Source of the DNA: Gammaproteobacteria bacterium | GTDB taxonomy: Bacteria; Pseudomonadota; Gammaproteobacteria; Enterobacterales; Alteromonadaceae | Assembly (NCBI GenBank): GCA_018222985.1 | Contig: JAAEZG010000001.1 | Coordinates: forward strand, 186,001-250,000 | Length of the DNA stretch: 64,000 nt | Reading direction: 5' to 3' | Part shown: positions 18,844 to 26,931 of the stretch, in pieces | Layout of the letters: each line of letters opens with the position of its first letter | How positions within the stretch are numbered: position 1 is the first letter of the stretch | The notes under the pieces: generated by a model | Told to the model about the DNA's origin: nothing | Database searches by the model: none | The model's input: the letters and a program-made list of their open reading frames with translations, nothing else | Position numbers and translations under genes: made by a program

Positions 18844-19127
18844 ATTCATCCATTTCTAGAATCGTTCGCTACGTGAAATCTGAAAGAGTTTGCGTGGTGA
18901 GCTGCCTAATTTTTTAAATTAACGCAAGGTATTCCAAATATATGTGAGTCATCACATCGTTTTAATTGCTTTTATATTATATTATTTAACATAATATACA
19001 TTATGCGAAATAGTTAATTGGTGAAAACGGGGCCACCTCGCGCGCAAGTTTTTTAGTGGTTTTTAATGGTTTCAGAAGCCTCGTGCTATATTACGAACAC
19101 GACTTGTTGTTTAAGGTGAATTAGTTC
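18844..19127. other. Intergenic region with an A/T-rich hairpin
   Basis: These 284 bases hold no gene I can support. A perfect 8-base inverted repeat TATATTAT/ATAATATA with loop TTAAC spans 18978-18998 inside a very A/T-rich tract; it has no GC stem, so I do not call it a terminator. The promoter of the next gene is near 19084. Confidence 0.45.
19084..19092 (+). promoter_or_regulatory. Candidate extended -10 promoter of the TraB/GumN gene
   Basis: TGC followed by TATATT (19087-19092) is an extended -10 element. No good -35 is visible. The ATG follows 35 bases later. Confidence 0.4.
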
Positions 19128-20018
19128 ATGTATCTACTCTGCAGAAACGTATTACTTGGCTTGTGTGTTGGCTGGATGACTTTTAGTGCATCAGCGAATG
19201 TGTTCTTTAAAGTAACTCACAAAAACGCACCTAATGCGCCGCCTAGTTATTTGTTGGGTACCATGCACCTTTTATGCAAAGACGAGTTTCAGATACCGGA
19301 CCAAGTTTACTTGTCGCTAGTAGCTACCGAACAGCTGATTGTTGAAGTTGATATAACAGACACATCCGCGTTAATGGCTGCGCGTCCAGCGATGTTTCAA
19401 CAACCTCGGAACTATCTTAAAAACCACTTAAACGACGCACAGTATTCCTTACTTGAACAACAAACCCAGCACCATTTGCAGCGCTCGCTGGCTACAATTG
19501 CCCCGCTTCGGCCAATGATCATTAGCTCACTGTTTTTAGCTAACTATTTGCCATGCGAAAGCGAAACCATATCGGTTGATGAAACCGTGATTACACAAGC
19601 TATCAGTTACAACAAGCCGGTATTGGGTTTGGAGTCTGCCGTATGGCAACTTGAGTTGTTTGACCAAATTGATTTAGCCGAACAGGTTTCAGCGCTCTAT
19701 GACATTGTTGCGGACCAACAAACCGCGCAGCAAGAGCTTACGCACATGGCCAGCGCTTATTTAAGCGGTGATGGCGAAAAATTGAATGAGATCATGATGT
19801 CACAGGAAGACTTTTTAGGCGCTTCGGCGATATTTTTAGACCAACGCAATCAAACTTGGGCTAAGCAATTACCCTCAATATTGGCGGAAAAACCGAGTTT
19901 TATCGCGGTCGGTGCCGGTCACTTATACGGTGAGCAAGGGTTATTAACGTTGTTACAGGCTCAAGGCTTTCAAATAACCCCTATTCCAGTGCGCTTTGGT
20001 GCTGTTGGTAAGCGTTGA
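19128..20018 (+). CDS. TraB/GumN (TIKI-like) family protein
   Basis: The 296 residues begin with a signal peptide (about 1-23, ending SASA). The fold shows the two family motifs: SYLLGTMHLLCKDE near the start (GTMH) and FIAVGAGHLYGEQGLLTLLQ near the end (GxGH), with conserved Glu between. Related TIKI proteins are metalloproteases that use such His and Glu residues, but bacterial GumN/TraB proteins have no settled role. It precedes the Lon-like gene by 43 bases. Confidence 0.88.
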   Translation: MYLLCRNVLLGLCVGWMTFSASANVFFKVTHKNAPNAPPSYLLGTMHLLCKDEFQIPDQVYLSLVATEQLIVEVDITDTSALMAARPAMFQQPRNYLKNHLNDAQYSLLEQQTQHHLQRSLATIAPLRPMIISSLFLANYLPCESETISVDETVITQAISYNKPVLGLESAVWQLELFDQIDLAEQVSALYDIVADQQTAQQELTHMASAYLSGDGEKLNEIMMSQEDFLGASAIFLDQRNQTWAKQLPSILAEKPSFIAVGAGHLYGEQGLLTLLQAQGFQITPIPVRFGAVGKR

Positions 20019-20061
20019 CAGTGGTATGATAGCCAACTTAATTAAGGGAGAATTCAATACC

Positions 20062-21975
20062 ATGCGCATTGCTGCCGAATCACTTCAGCCACAAATATTC
20101 AACTGGGCCACTCAACGACCAGACACTCCGCAAGCGAATGCTTTAGTTGGCCAAAACCGTGCCTTAAACGCCCTGCAGCAAGCTTTAAGCATTGGCGGAA
20201 GATATGCCCATGGCTTTGTGGTAACACCAGCAGGCATGCGTACTTACGACGTATTGCAGCAAGTACAAAACGAACAACAGTGGGTTCATGCCAATAAATT
20301 TGACTGGGTTTATGTTGCGAACCCAGAAAGCGCTGCTCAGCCATTATGCGTTAACCTGCCTTGCGGCAAAGCCAATGACTTTCTGATTAAGTTGTGGGAG
20401 CTATTGCAAGCCGATGTCTCTGTGCGTAAACCTCTTCTTGACTTTATTCTAGAAACATACCCAGGCGAACGCGTGGCGCGGTATATTGACCTAGTTAGTG
20501 ATAAAACCTTTGATGATTTGCCAGGCACAGAGCTGGCTACTGTCATTGTGACACATGAAGAACACGAACCATTTATGTTGTGTGATCGTGTTACAGAAGC
20601 CAGTCTGTTTGGGAGTATTCGGTTGCAGAGTGTGGAAGGCACCATTTCGTCCGACCTACACCTGATTGAGGCCGGTGCCATTCTAAAGGCGAATGGCGGT
20701 GTCTTGGCAATTGATGCCGAAGAGCTTTTATTGCAGCCGGGCCTTTGGCGTAAGCTGAAGTATATTTTAAAAACCAGTGAATTTGATTGGCCACAGCCCG
20801 GTGACGCAAACATTGCAGCTTACTACCAGCCAGAAGCAATACCTGTACATATAAAAGTGCTGTTGTTGGGCGAGCGTGATATTTACGCGCAGTTGCGCGA
20901 GCTTGATCGTGATTTTGATAATTTATTTCCATATTTAGCCGACTTTTCATCGCACTATTCACTGAATCAAGAGCCGCTGCAGGCCTATTTTGATTATTTA
21001 GCCTATGTTGAGCGCGAAGCGGCGGTATTACCATTAGCCAGCGATGCCTACCCTGCTCTGTTTAAATTTGTGACGCGTATTACCGACTTTCAAACAGAGT
21101 TGTCGCTCGACACCATTGCAATTATGCAGTTGCTTCGCGAATCCTGCGCTATCGCACGCGAACGACACGCCGCTTCAATCGCCGCTGAAGACATTAGTTC
21201 AGCACTGAAACAACGTGAGTCGCGTGAAGGCTACATTGCGGAGCTAAGTCGCCGGGCGATTTTAGAAGGTCAGGTTTATATAGAAACCGAAGGTGAAGTT
21301 GTTGGGCAAATTAACGGGCTTACCGTGATTACAGCTGGTGGTCACGAGTTTGGCGAACCAACTCGAATTACAGCAACCGTGCATTACGGCGATGGCGATA
21401 TTATCGATATTGACCGCAAATCTGAACTAAGCGGCAGTATTCACACTAAAGGTGTGATGATTTTAAGTGCCTACATTGCCAACGTGTTTGCTCGCAATGA
21501 AGCCATGGCCCTTTCGGCGACCATCGTGTTTGAACAGTCTTATCACGAAGTTGACGGTGATAGTGCATCGCTCGCTGAGCTATGTTGCTTGTTATCAGCA
21601 CTAGCAGAAGCCCCTATTCAACAAGGGCTCGCTATTACAGGAGCGGTTGATCAGTTTGGTCGCGTACAAGCCATTGGCGCGGTGAATGAAAAAATAGAAG
21701 GTTATTTTGAGCTTTGCCGCACGCGAGGACTAACCGGCAAACAAGGCGTTATTATACCCGCAGCGAATTTGAGCCAGCTCAATTTAGCTGACGATGTGAT
21801 TGCCGCGGTAAAAGCCGATAAATTCCACGTATTTGCCATTGAACATGTGGGTGAAGCACTAGAATTACTGACACAAGTTGAGCAAAAACAGTTATATGCA
21901 AAAATAGAACAGCGCCTGAATGAGCTTCAGCAAATTGAACGTGAAGTGCCTTGGTGGCGGCGTTGGTTCAATTAA
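20062..21975 (+). CDS. ycbZ: Lon-like protease, YcbZ/LonB type
   Basis: The 637-residue protein matches the YcbZ family, which sits next to fabA in E. coli too. The C-terminal Lon protease domain carries the Ser-Lys dyad: Ser501 in VDGDSASLAEL and Lys544 in GAVNEKIEGYFE. The N-terminal part is an AAA-like region, but the site where a Walker A would be reads FVVTPAGMRTYDV, without the GxxGxGKT signature, so ATP use is doubtful. A LIEAGAILKANGGVLAIDAEELL stretch resembles a Walker B region. The ATG at 20062 follows a GGGAG; a longer frame from 19996 overlaps the upstream gene. Confidence 0.9.
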   Translation: MRIAAESLQPQIFNWATQRPDTPQANALVGQNRALNALQQALSIGGRYAHGFVVTPAGMRTYDVLQQVQNEQQWVHANKFDWVYVANPESAAQPLCVNLPCGKANDFLIKLWELLQADVSVRKPLLDFILETYPGERVARYIDLVSDKTFDDLPGTELATVIVTHEEHEPFMLCDRVTEASLFGSIRLQSVEGTISSDLHLIEAGAILKANGGVLAIDAEELLLQPGLWRKLKYILKTSEFDWPQPGDANIAAYYQPEAIPVHIKVLLLGERDIYAQLRELDRDFDNLFPYLADFSSHYSLNQEPLQAYFDYLAYVEREAAVLPLASDAYPALFKFVTRITDFQTELSLDTIAIMQLLRESCAIARERHAASIAAEDISSALKQRESREGYIAELSRRAILEGQVYIETEGEVVGQINGLTVITAGGHEFGEPTRITATVHYGDGDIIDIDRKSELSGSIHTKGVMILSAYIANVFARNEAMALSATIVFEQSYHEVDGDSASLAELCCLLSALAEAPIQQGLAITGAVDQFGRVQAIGAVNEKIEGYFELCRTRGLTGKQGVIIPAANLSQLNLADDVIAAVKADKFHVFAIEHVGEALELLTQVEQKQLYAKIEQRLNELQQIEREVPWWRRWFN

Positions 21976-21989
21976 AATACTAGTCGGAC

Positions 21990-22018
21990 TTGTTTAGCGT
22001 ACACGTGTTCGCTAATCT
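21990..22018 (+). promoter_or_regulatory. fabA promoter with FabR-like operator in the spacer
   Basis: TTGTTT (21990-21995) and TAATCT (22013-22018) are 17 bases apart. The spacer is almost filled by a 22-base palindrome at 21994-22015 with halves TTAGCGTACAC and GTGTTCGCTAA; 10 of 11 pairs match. From memory, the E. coli FabR (YijC) sites at fabA and fabB have the same AGCGTACA...TGTTCGCT core. A repressor bound here would cover the promoter, which fits control of unsaturated fatty-acid synthesis. Confidence 0.7.
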
Positions 22019-22056
22019 ACGCGAGTTAGCCCAAAACAAACTCGCGTAGACACGTG
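22017..22056 (+). repeat. Perfect 11-base inverted repeat in the fabA leader
   Basis: CTACGCGAGTT (22017-22027) and AACTCGCGTAG (22039-22049) are exact inverted copies with an 11-base spacer, followed by CACGTG (22051-22056), the same hexamer found at the centre of the FabR-like site (22002-22007). It starts at the -10 element, so it may be a second operator rather than an RNA hairpin. Confidence 0.7.
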
Positions 22057-22081
22057 ATTTACGTAGCAAAACAAGGTATTT

Positions 22082-22594
22082 ATGAAACAAAATAGTTACA
22101 CTCGCGAAGAGTTACTGGCCTGCTCTCGCGGCGAAATGTTTGGTCCAGGAAATAGCCAACTTCCAGCGCCTAATATGTTGATGATGGATCGTGTGGTTGA
22201 AATTACCGAAGACGGCGGCGCTTATGGCAAAGGTTTTATTCACGCCGAACTCGATATCAATCCTGATTTGTGGTTTTTTGACTGCCACTTCATCGGTGAC
22301 CCTGTTATGCCAGGCTGTTTAGGCTTAGATGCTATGTGGCAATTAACCGGTTTCTTTTTGGCGTGTCTTGGTGGGCCTGGGCGTGGCCGAGCACTGGGTG
22401 TTGGCGAAGTTAAATTTACTGGTCAAATTCTACCTACCGCGAAAAAAGTCAGCTATTTTATTGATATGAAGCGCGTTCTAAAACGCTCTTTGTATATGGG
22501 GATTGCCGATGGTCGTGTTGAAGTCGATGGCAAAACCATTTATACCGCGAAAGACTTAAAAGTTGGGTTGTTTACCGACACCTCAACGTTCTAA
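22082..22594 (+). CDS. fabA: 3-hydroxydecanoyl-ACP dehydratase/isomerase FabA
   Basis: FabA dehydrates 3-hydroxydecanoyl-ACP and isomerises the product, starting unsaturated fatty-acid synthesis. The 170 residues (E. coli: 172) contain the active-site His69 in [21 protein letters not shown], with the catalytic Asp83 at GLDAM. AAGGTA lies ahead of the ATG. The order ycbZ-fabA-rmf is the same as in E. coli. Regulation by a FabR-type repressor is suggested by the upstream palindrome. Confidence 0.98.
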   Translation: MKQNSYTREELLACSRGEMFGPGNSQLPAPNMLMMDRVVEITEDGGAYGKGFIHAELDINPDLWFFDCHFIGDPVMPGCLGLDAMWQLTGFFLACLGGPGRGRALGVGEVKFTGQILPTAKKVSYFIDMKRVLKRSLYMGIADGRVEVDGKTIYTAKDLKVGLFTDTSTF

Positions 22595-22600
22595 ATGTAA

Positions 22601-22623
22601 AAAGCCCGCTTCTGGCGGGCTTT
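22601..22623. terminator. Bidirectional terminator between fabA and rmf
   Basis: The 9-base-pair stem AAAGCCCGC / GCGGGCTTT has loop TTCTG. The minus strand has the better T run (five T), the plus strand three, so it can serve both convergent genes. Confidence 0.85.
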
Positions 22624-22661
22624 GTCATTCTATTCTGTGTCGTTTTTATGACGTAACGTGC

Positions 22662-22838
22662 TTATTGACGGAACAAACCGCCACCGCGCGCCTCCATGGC
22701 ATCGCGCCAACCACCTAACCACTGAGAACGTACATCTTGATTCTGGTACGGGCATAGTTCTTTCGAACGACCCGATACTCCAGCTTTGAAACCTTGTGCA
22801 TGCGCACGTTCTAGGCGATCGCGTTTTTGTCGTTTCAT
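22662..22838 (-). CDS. rmf: Ribosome modulation factor Rmf
   Basis: The 58-residue basic protein beginning MKRQKRDRLERAHAQGFKAG, with SKELCPYQ and WLGGWRDAMEAR, is a typical Rmf (E. coli: 55). Rmf binds 70S ribosomes in stationary phase and promotes 100S dimers. The ATG at 22838 has GAGGAAG ahead of it; 12 additional in-frame codons upstream are not part of the family. Confidence 0.96.
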   Translation of the reverse strand: MKRQKRDRLERAHAQGFKAGVSGRSKELCPYQNQDVRSQWLGGWRDAMEARGGGLFRQ

Positions 22839-22950
22839 GATTACACTTCCTCGTCCGGTTTTTATACGATTCATCTTCTTATTAACAGAGTCACTTTTTT
22901 TGTGCTCTCAATAAATAGATAGCAATTCTGACGAGGAGTTCAAACAAAAA

Positions 22951-23000
22951 AAACGACGCTTTGTGTCGTGACTGATTAAGTCAATGAAAAAGCGTCGTTT
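22951..23000 (-). terminator. Intrinsic terminator after the DUF3466 gene
   Basis: A perfect 12-base-pair stem (AAACGACGCTTT at 22951-22962, AAAGCGTCGTTT at 22989-23000) encloses a loop that itself contains a TGACT/AGTCA stem. On the minus strand it is followed by eight T. It separates the DUF3466 gene from rmf. Confidence 0.85.
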
Positions 23001-23034
23001 ATTTAAATGCGTTTTTTTAGAACAAGTTAACGCG

Positions 23035-24783
23035 TTATGCTTTAAATTTTCGGCGTATTGTAATAAGACCACCGATCAATAACATAGCTAACAATGCCCC
23101 GGGTGATGTGGCAGCACCTTGGCGCTCAATGATTTTCTTTTCTTCGCTACAGTTTTCAACTGGCGCAAGATTGTCGGCATCAATGAGCAAGCTTGTCGTC
23201 ACCTGTTCGGTGTGCACAACGCCGGCTTCATCAGTGATTTCTTTTTCAGTTGTAGCCGTGGCCACAATTTGGTTCTGCGCGTTAATTCCATCAGCTGACA
23301 CGATAAAGTAGTCGGCACGACAACCAATGGCGTCATTTAAATTGATAAGCCCCTGCTCAGGGTTATTCAAGTCATAAATAAAGCCTACACGACGCCGTGG
23401 TGCATTTAATGACGATTCAATTTCGGCGCTACCAACCACAATACCCTGGTTACTAATGGCATTTGGATAGGTTGCTGACCCTGTGAAAAAGGTCGGTAAT
23501 TCATTAAACTCCGCTGTATCGACGTTATAGATAAAGGGAACTGCACGATTAACGCCAACAAAACGCTTCAATAAGAAGCCTATTGCTAGGTTGTCATCGT
23601 TAATATCAACCGCCGCACCCCATGTGAAGGAGCTGTCACTGGTTACGGCTCGTGTTTCACCATTAACGAAAATGGCCGGCATACGAGCGCGAATTAAATT
23701 ATTTTCAGCTTCAGAGCCTAAGTACGTCCAGCTTTGCCCAACAGCAACATTGTTGTTATTTAATGCGAAGGCATAGGTTCCCATACCTTCTAAGTCGTCT
23801 TCGCGACGTTCCATAAGCGGTTCATAGGTTTGGTGGCTAAGTACCTCACCTTGCGCATCAAGCTGCCATACGGTAGCTCGCATTTCATATATTGAGGCAT
23901 TGGTGCGGAAACCGGTACCAAAGAATCCGGTTGTGCCATTTTGAATGCCAAACCAAGCGCGCCATACACAGTTATATACCGTGTTGCTTGCACTTGGGTC
24001 GCCTTCAATGGTTAAACAGGTATCAATGCGATCTGAACCTGTTGGTGTCAACCCAACGCTCATAAATCCGGCTGCAGCATTTTGTTCATTGATATCAAAT
24101 AAAGCCGATTCACCACCCAAAATAGTTTGTTCTAGCGGCTCTATTAGCTTTAAGGTCGTTCCGTCATACCAAATGCCGCGGCTGGTAAAGTCGCGCTCGG
24201 CATAACTTAAGGTGATTGGGTCTGGCGGTGTTTCCTCGCCCTCTTCTGGCTCCGGCTGATACGTGTGATCGACACGATAGTATGGTGCTGAGCCAATACC
24301 GACGCGAACGTTATTATTATTTAAGCCGCGAAATTCATGATCGCCAGAATTGAGTTGGCTAGAGGCACCATTGCCGTCGGTATTGAGTAACGGCGGCATA
24401 CTGACAGTTTGGCCGTCATATTCCGCTGCAAATTTTGTCGCTAAACGTAAACCCAAGGTGCTGGCATTTCGGCGATCAGGAAACCGCGAAATTAGGCGAT
24501 AGTATTGCTCGTAAGTGAGAGAGTCAGTTTCCGGATCAAATTCTGCAGGAACGCCAGATTCCAACAGGTAAATAGCTGGTATAAGCGAGAAATCAATCTC
24601 TGCTGCACGCGGTGTTTCTGCGTTTAAGGTAACGAGCCCTTGATCATTAATAGCGACACCAAACGCGTTTTTAACGCTATCTGGTGTGTTGATAATTTCG
24701 AAATTGTACGACTGTGCTGCGGCACCAGTAGATGCGAGGGCTGCAACAGATGCAGCAAGCAAGCAGGTTTTAAATAATTTCAT
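23035..24783 (-). CDS. DUF3466 family exported protein with C-terminal sorting-like tail
   Basis: The 582 residues carry a signal peptide (about 1-23, ending GAAAQ) and then repeated short stretches built around an NDQG/NxNNVAVGxS pattern (for example LNNNNVRVGIGSA, LNNNNVAVGQSW, ISNQGIVVGSAE), which suggests a beta-propeller or similar repeat fold. The C-terminus is SPGALLAMLLIGGLITIRRKFKA: a hydrophobic helix then a basic end, as in proteins sorted by rhombosortase or exosortase-like enzymes. DUF3466 genes next to uup are usual in this group. Function unknown. It follows uup by 7 bases. Confidence 0.88.
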   Translation of the reverse strand: MKLFKTCLLAASVAALASTGAAAQSYNFEIINTPDSVKNAFGVAINDQGLVTLNAETPRAAEIDFSLIPAIYLLESGVPAEFDPETDSLTYEQYYRLISRFPDRRNASTLGLRLATKFAAEYDGQTVSMPPLLNTDGNGASSQLNSGDHEFRGLNNNNVRVGIGSAPYYRVDHTYQPEPEEGEETPPDPITLSYAERDFTSRGIWYDGTTLKLIEPLEQTILGGESALFDINEQNAAAGFMSVGLTPTGSDRIDTCLTIEGDPSASNTVYNCVWRAWFGIQNGTTGFFGTGFRTNASIYEMRATVWQLDAQGEVLSHQTYEPLMERREDDLEGMGTYAFALNNNNVAVGQSWTYLGSEAENNLIRARMPAIFVNGETRAVTSDSSFTWGAAVDINDDNLAIGFLLKRFVGVNRAVPFIYNVDTAEFNELPTFFTGSATYPNAISNQGIVVGSAEIESSLNAPRRRVGFIYDLNNPEQGLINLNDAIGCRADYFIVSADGINAQNQIVATATTEKEITDEAGVVHTEQVTTSLLIDADNLAPVENCSEEKKIIERQGAATSPGALLAMLLIGGLITIRRKFKA

Positions 24784-24790
24784 AAATGAC

Positions 24791-26698
24791 TTAACGACTC
24801 TCTTGTTGTAAGTTTTCTAATTCGGTCCAGCGTTCTAGTGCTGCCATGAGCTCTTCTTCTATCGCACCTAAACGCTCTAACACAGGCCCGGTTTCACTGT
24901 GGTCGCGCTGATAAAAATCAGCTGCACTAGCCTGTTGTTCTAATTTTTCTTGCTCTTCTTCTAACGCAGCAATCTGCTCAGGCAGCATATCTAATTCGCG
25001 CTGCAGTTTGTAGGATAACTTTTTCTTCGGCGTAGCAGAAGTCTGCACTTTTTTATCAGCACTTTGTGACTGCGGTTGAACCGATTTAGTTCCCTGTAAC
25101 TGACTTAAGTAATGGTTTATTTCAGTAAAACCACCCACAATTTCAGTAATTCGCCCCTGCCCTTCAAACAACAACACGCTGGTTGCCGTGTTATCGACAA
25201 ATTCCCGATCGTGGCTTACCAAAATAACGGTGCCCTGATACTCGGCAATAATTTGTTCCAGCAGCTCTAAGGTGTCAATGTCGAGATCGTTGGTTGGTTC
25301 ATCAAGAATTAAAAAATTACTTGGCTGTAGAAACAGTTTTGCCAACAACGCACGATTTCGTTCCCCGCCCGACAAAGCCTTCACCGGCGTGCGGGCTTGT
25401 TTGGGGCTGAACAAAAAGTCTTGCAGGTAGCTTAGAATATGGCGTGTACGGCCATTATAGGTCACATCTTGCTTACCATCGCCAATGTTTTCTGCCACCG
25501 ATAATTCAGGATCTAACTGAGCGCGATGCTGATCAAAATAGGCAACTTCCAAATTAGTACCTAACTTAATATGCCCGTTATCAACGCCCTGCTGCCCAAG
25601 TAACACGCGAATTAAGGTACTTTTGCCGCAGCCATTGGGGCCAACCAAAGCGACTTTGTCGCCGCGTTGTAGGTTTAAGCTAAAGTCTTGCAAGATGGTT
25701 TTGTCGCCGAAGGTTAAATTTAAATGTTCACCTTCAAAAACCAATTTTCCAGAACGGTTAGCCTCTTGTACCGCAAGTTTGGCTGAGCCTTGTTGTTCAC
25801 GTCGGGCCTGACGTTGGCGTCTAAGGTCTTGCAAGGCCCGAACTCGGCCTTCGTTGCGTGTGCGGCGTGCTTTAACACCCTGCCTTATCCACGCTTCTTC
25901 TTGCGCAAGCTTTTTGTCGAATTCGGCATTTTGCGCTTCTTCAACTTCAAGCTGCTCTTGTTTTAACGTTAGATATTGGTCGTAATTGCCAGGAAAGCTG
26001 GTTAAATGACCGCGATCGAGATCAACAATACGGGTTGCCAAGTTGCGAATAAAAGCCCGGTCGTGACTAATAAAGAGTACCGCCCCACGAAACTCTTTTA
26101 CTTTATTTTCAAGCCAAGTCACCATCTCAACATCAAGGTGGTTGGTGGGCTCGTCGAGTAACAATAAGTCGGGGTCAACGACCAAAGCACGAGCTAGCGC
26201 AACACGCCGCAACCAGCCGCCAGATAACGAGCTCATGGTGGCGTCTTCGGGTAACTCCAGCTGCGTTAAGGTACTTTCAATACGCGATTGAATTTGCCAG
26301 CCATTGGCCGCTTCAATGGCGGTTTGCAAAGTGGCCATGCGATTCATCAGTGTTTGGCTTGTTGGCTGCTCGTTAAGCTCTTGCACAACGTGATGATATT
26401 GCTGCAATAATTGGCCAAGCTCGGCTAACCCTTCGGCCACAAAGTCATACACGGACTGATCGGAGTTTGCTGGAGGGTCTTGCGGTAATCGTGCTACCAC
26501 GGTGTCGCCTACAACTTGAACATCGCCATCATCGAGTAACACTTCGCCGGCTATTATTTTCAACAAGGTTGATTTACCCGCGCCGTTACGGCCCACGATA
26601 CAAACGCGCTCTCCCGACTCAATAACCAAATCGGCATGGTCTAAAATAGGATGGTTACCGAAGGCAAGTTGAGCCTGATGTAAACGAACTAAATTCAT
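24791..26698 (-). CDS. uup: ABC-F ATPase Uup
   Basis: The 635-residue soluble tandem ATPase has, in its first nucleotide-binding domain, GRNGAGKSTLL, signature LSGGWLRRVALARAL and LLLDEPTNHLD. The second domain has GPNGCGKSTLIR, LSGGERNRALLAKLF and LILDEPTNDLD. Between lies the ABC-F linker rich in charged residues, and a coiled-coil C-terminus (about 560-635) that in E. coli Uup binds branched DNA. It has no membrane segments. Uup affects transposon excision and ribosome-related functions. Its start overlaps the glutaredoxin-like gene by 4 bases. Confidence 0.95.
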   Translation of the reverse strand: MNLVRLHQAQLAFGNHPILDHADLVIESGERVCIVGRNGAGKSTLLKIIAGEVLLDDGDVQVVGDTVVARLPQDPPANSDQSVYDFVAEGLAELGQLLQQYHHVVQELNEQPTSQTLMNRMATLQTAIEAANGWQIQSRIESTLTQLELPEDATMSSLSGGWLRRVALARALVVDPDLLLLDEPTNHLDVEMVTWLENKVKEFRGAVLFISHDRAFIRNLATRIVDLDRGHLTSFPGNYDQYLTLKQEQLEVEEAQNAEFDKKLAQEEAWIRQGVKARRTRNEGRVRALQDLRRQRQARREQQGSAKLAVQEANRSGKLVFEGEHLNLTFGDKTILQDFSLNLQRGDKVALVGPNGCGKSTLIRVLLGQQGVDNGHIKLGTNLEVAYFDQHRAQLDPELSVAENIGDGKQDVTYNGRTRHILSYLQDFLFSPKQARTPVKALSGGERNRALLAKLFLQPSNFLILDEPTNDLDIDTLELLEQIIAEYQGTVILVSHDREFVDNTATSVLLFEGQGRITEIVGGFTEINHYLSQLQGTKSVQPQSQSADKKVQTSATPKKKLSYKLQRELDMLPEQIAALEEEQEKLEQQASAADFYQRDHSETGPVLERLGAIEEELMAALERWTELENLQQESR

Positions 26699-26931
26699 GC
26701 GTTCAAAAATTCCTCAATAGTCGTTGGAAACGGCCAACGCAGTTCAGCATCGTCATGCGCTCTAACTAGCACCGGTACAAGCCAACCATACTCGTCCTGT
26801 AGCTCTGGCTGATTCGAAATATCAACCACATTCAGCCGAATTGGCGACTCCGGAGTCGCTTGATGAAGCATTCGCAATGCTTCATCACATAATGGGCAGT
26901 TAGGTTTAGTGAGCAGATAAAACTCAGTCAC
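26695..26931 (-). CDS. Small glutaredoxin-like protein (DUF836 type)
   Basis: The 78-residue thioredoxin-fold protein has the redox motif CPLC in LTKPNCPLCDEALRML and then VVDISNQPELQDEYGWLVPVL, as in the glutaredoxin-like family. The GTG start at 26931 has AAGGTA 9 bases before it and lies in the last codons of rlmL (8-base overlap); an upstream codon would add 15 residues not seen in the family. It sits between rlmL and uup, as in related marine gammaproteobacteria. Substrate unknown. Confidence 0.87.
   Translation of the reverse strand: MTEFYLLTKPNCPLCDEALRMLHQATPESPIRLNVVDISNQPELQDEYGWLVPVLVRAHDDAELRWPFPTTIEEFLNA

Noticed and set aside
18978-18998. A/T-only hairpin after the unknown exported gene as a terminator
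   Set aside because: The stem has no G-C pair and no T run follows, so it is unlikely to terminate transcription.
20015-20043. TTGACA with a TTAATT 17 bases downstream as the ycbZ promoter
   Set aside because: The -35 overlaps the stop codon of the upstream gene and the implied start would fall on the ribosome binding site; a chance match is as likely.
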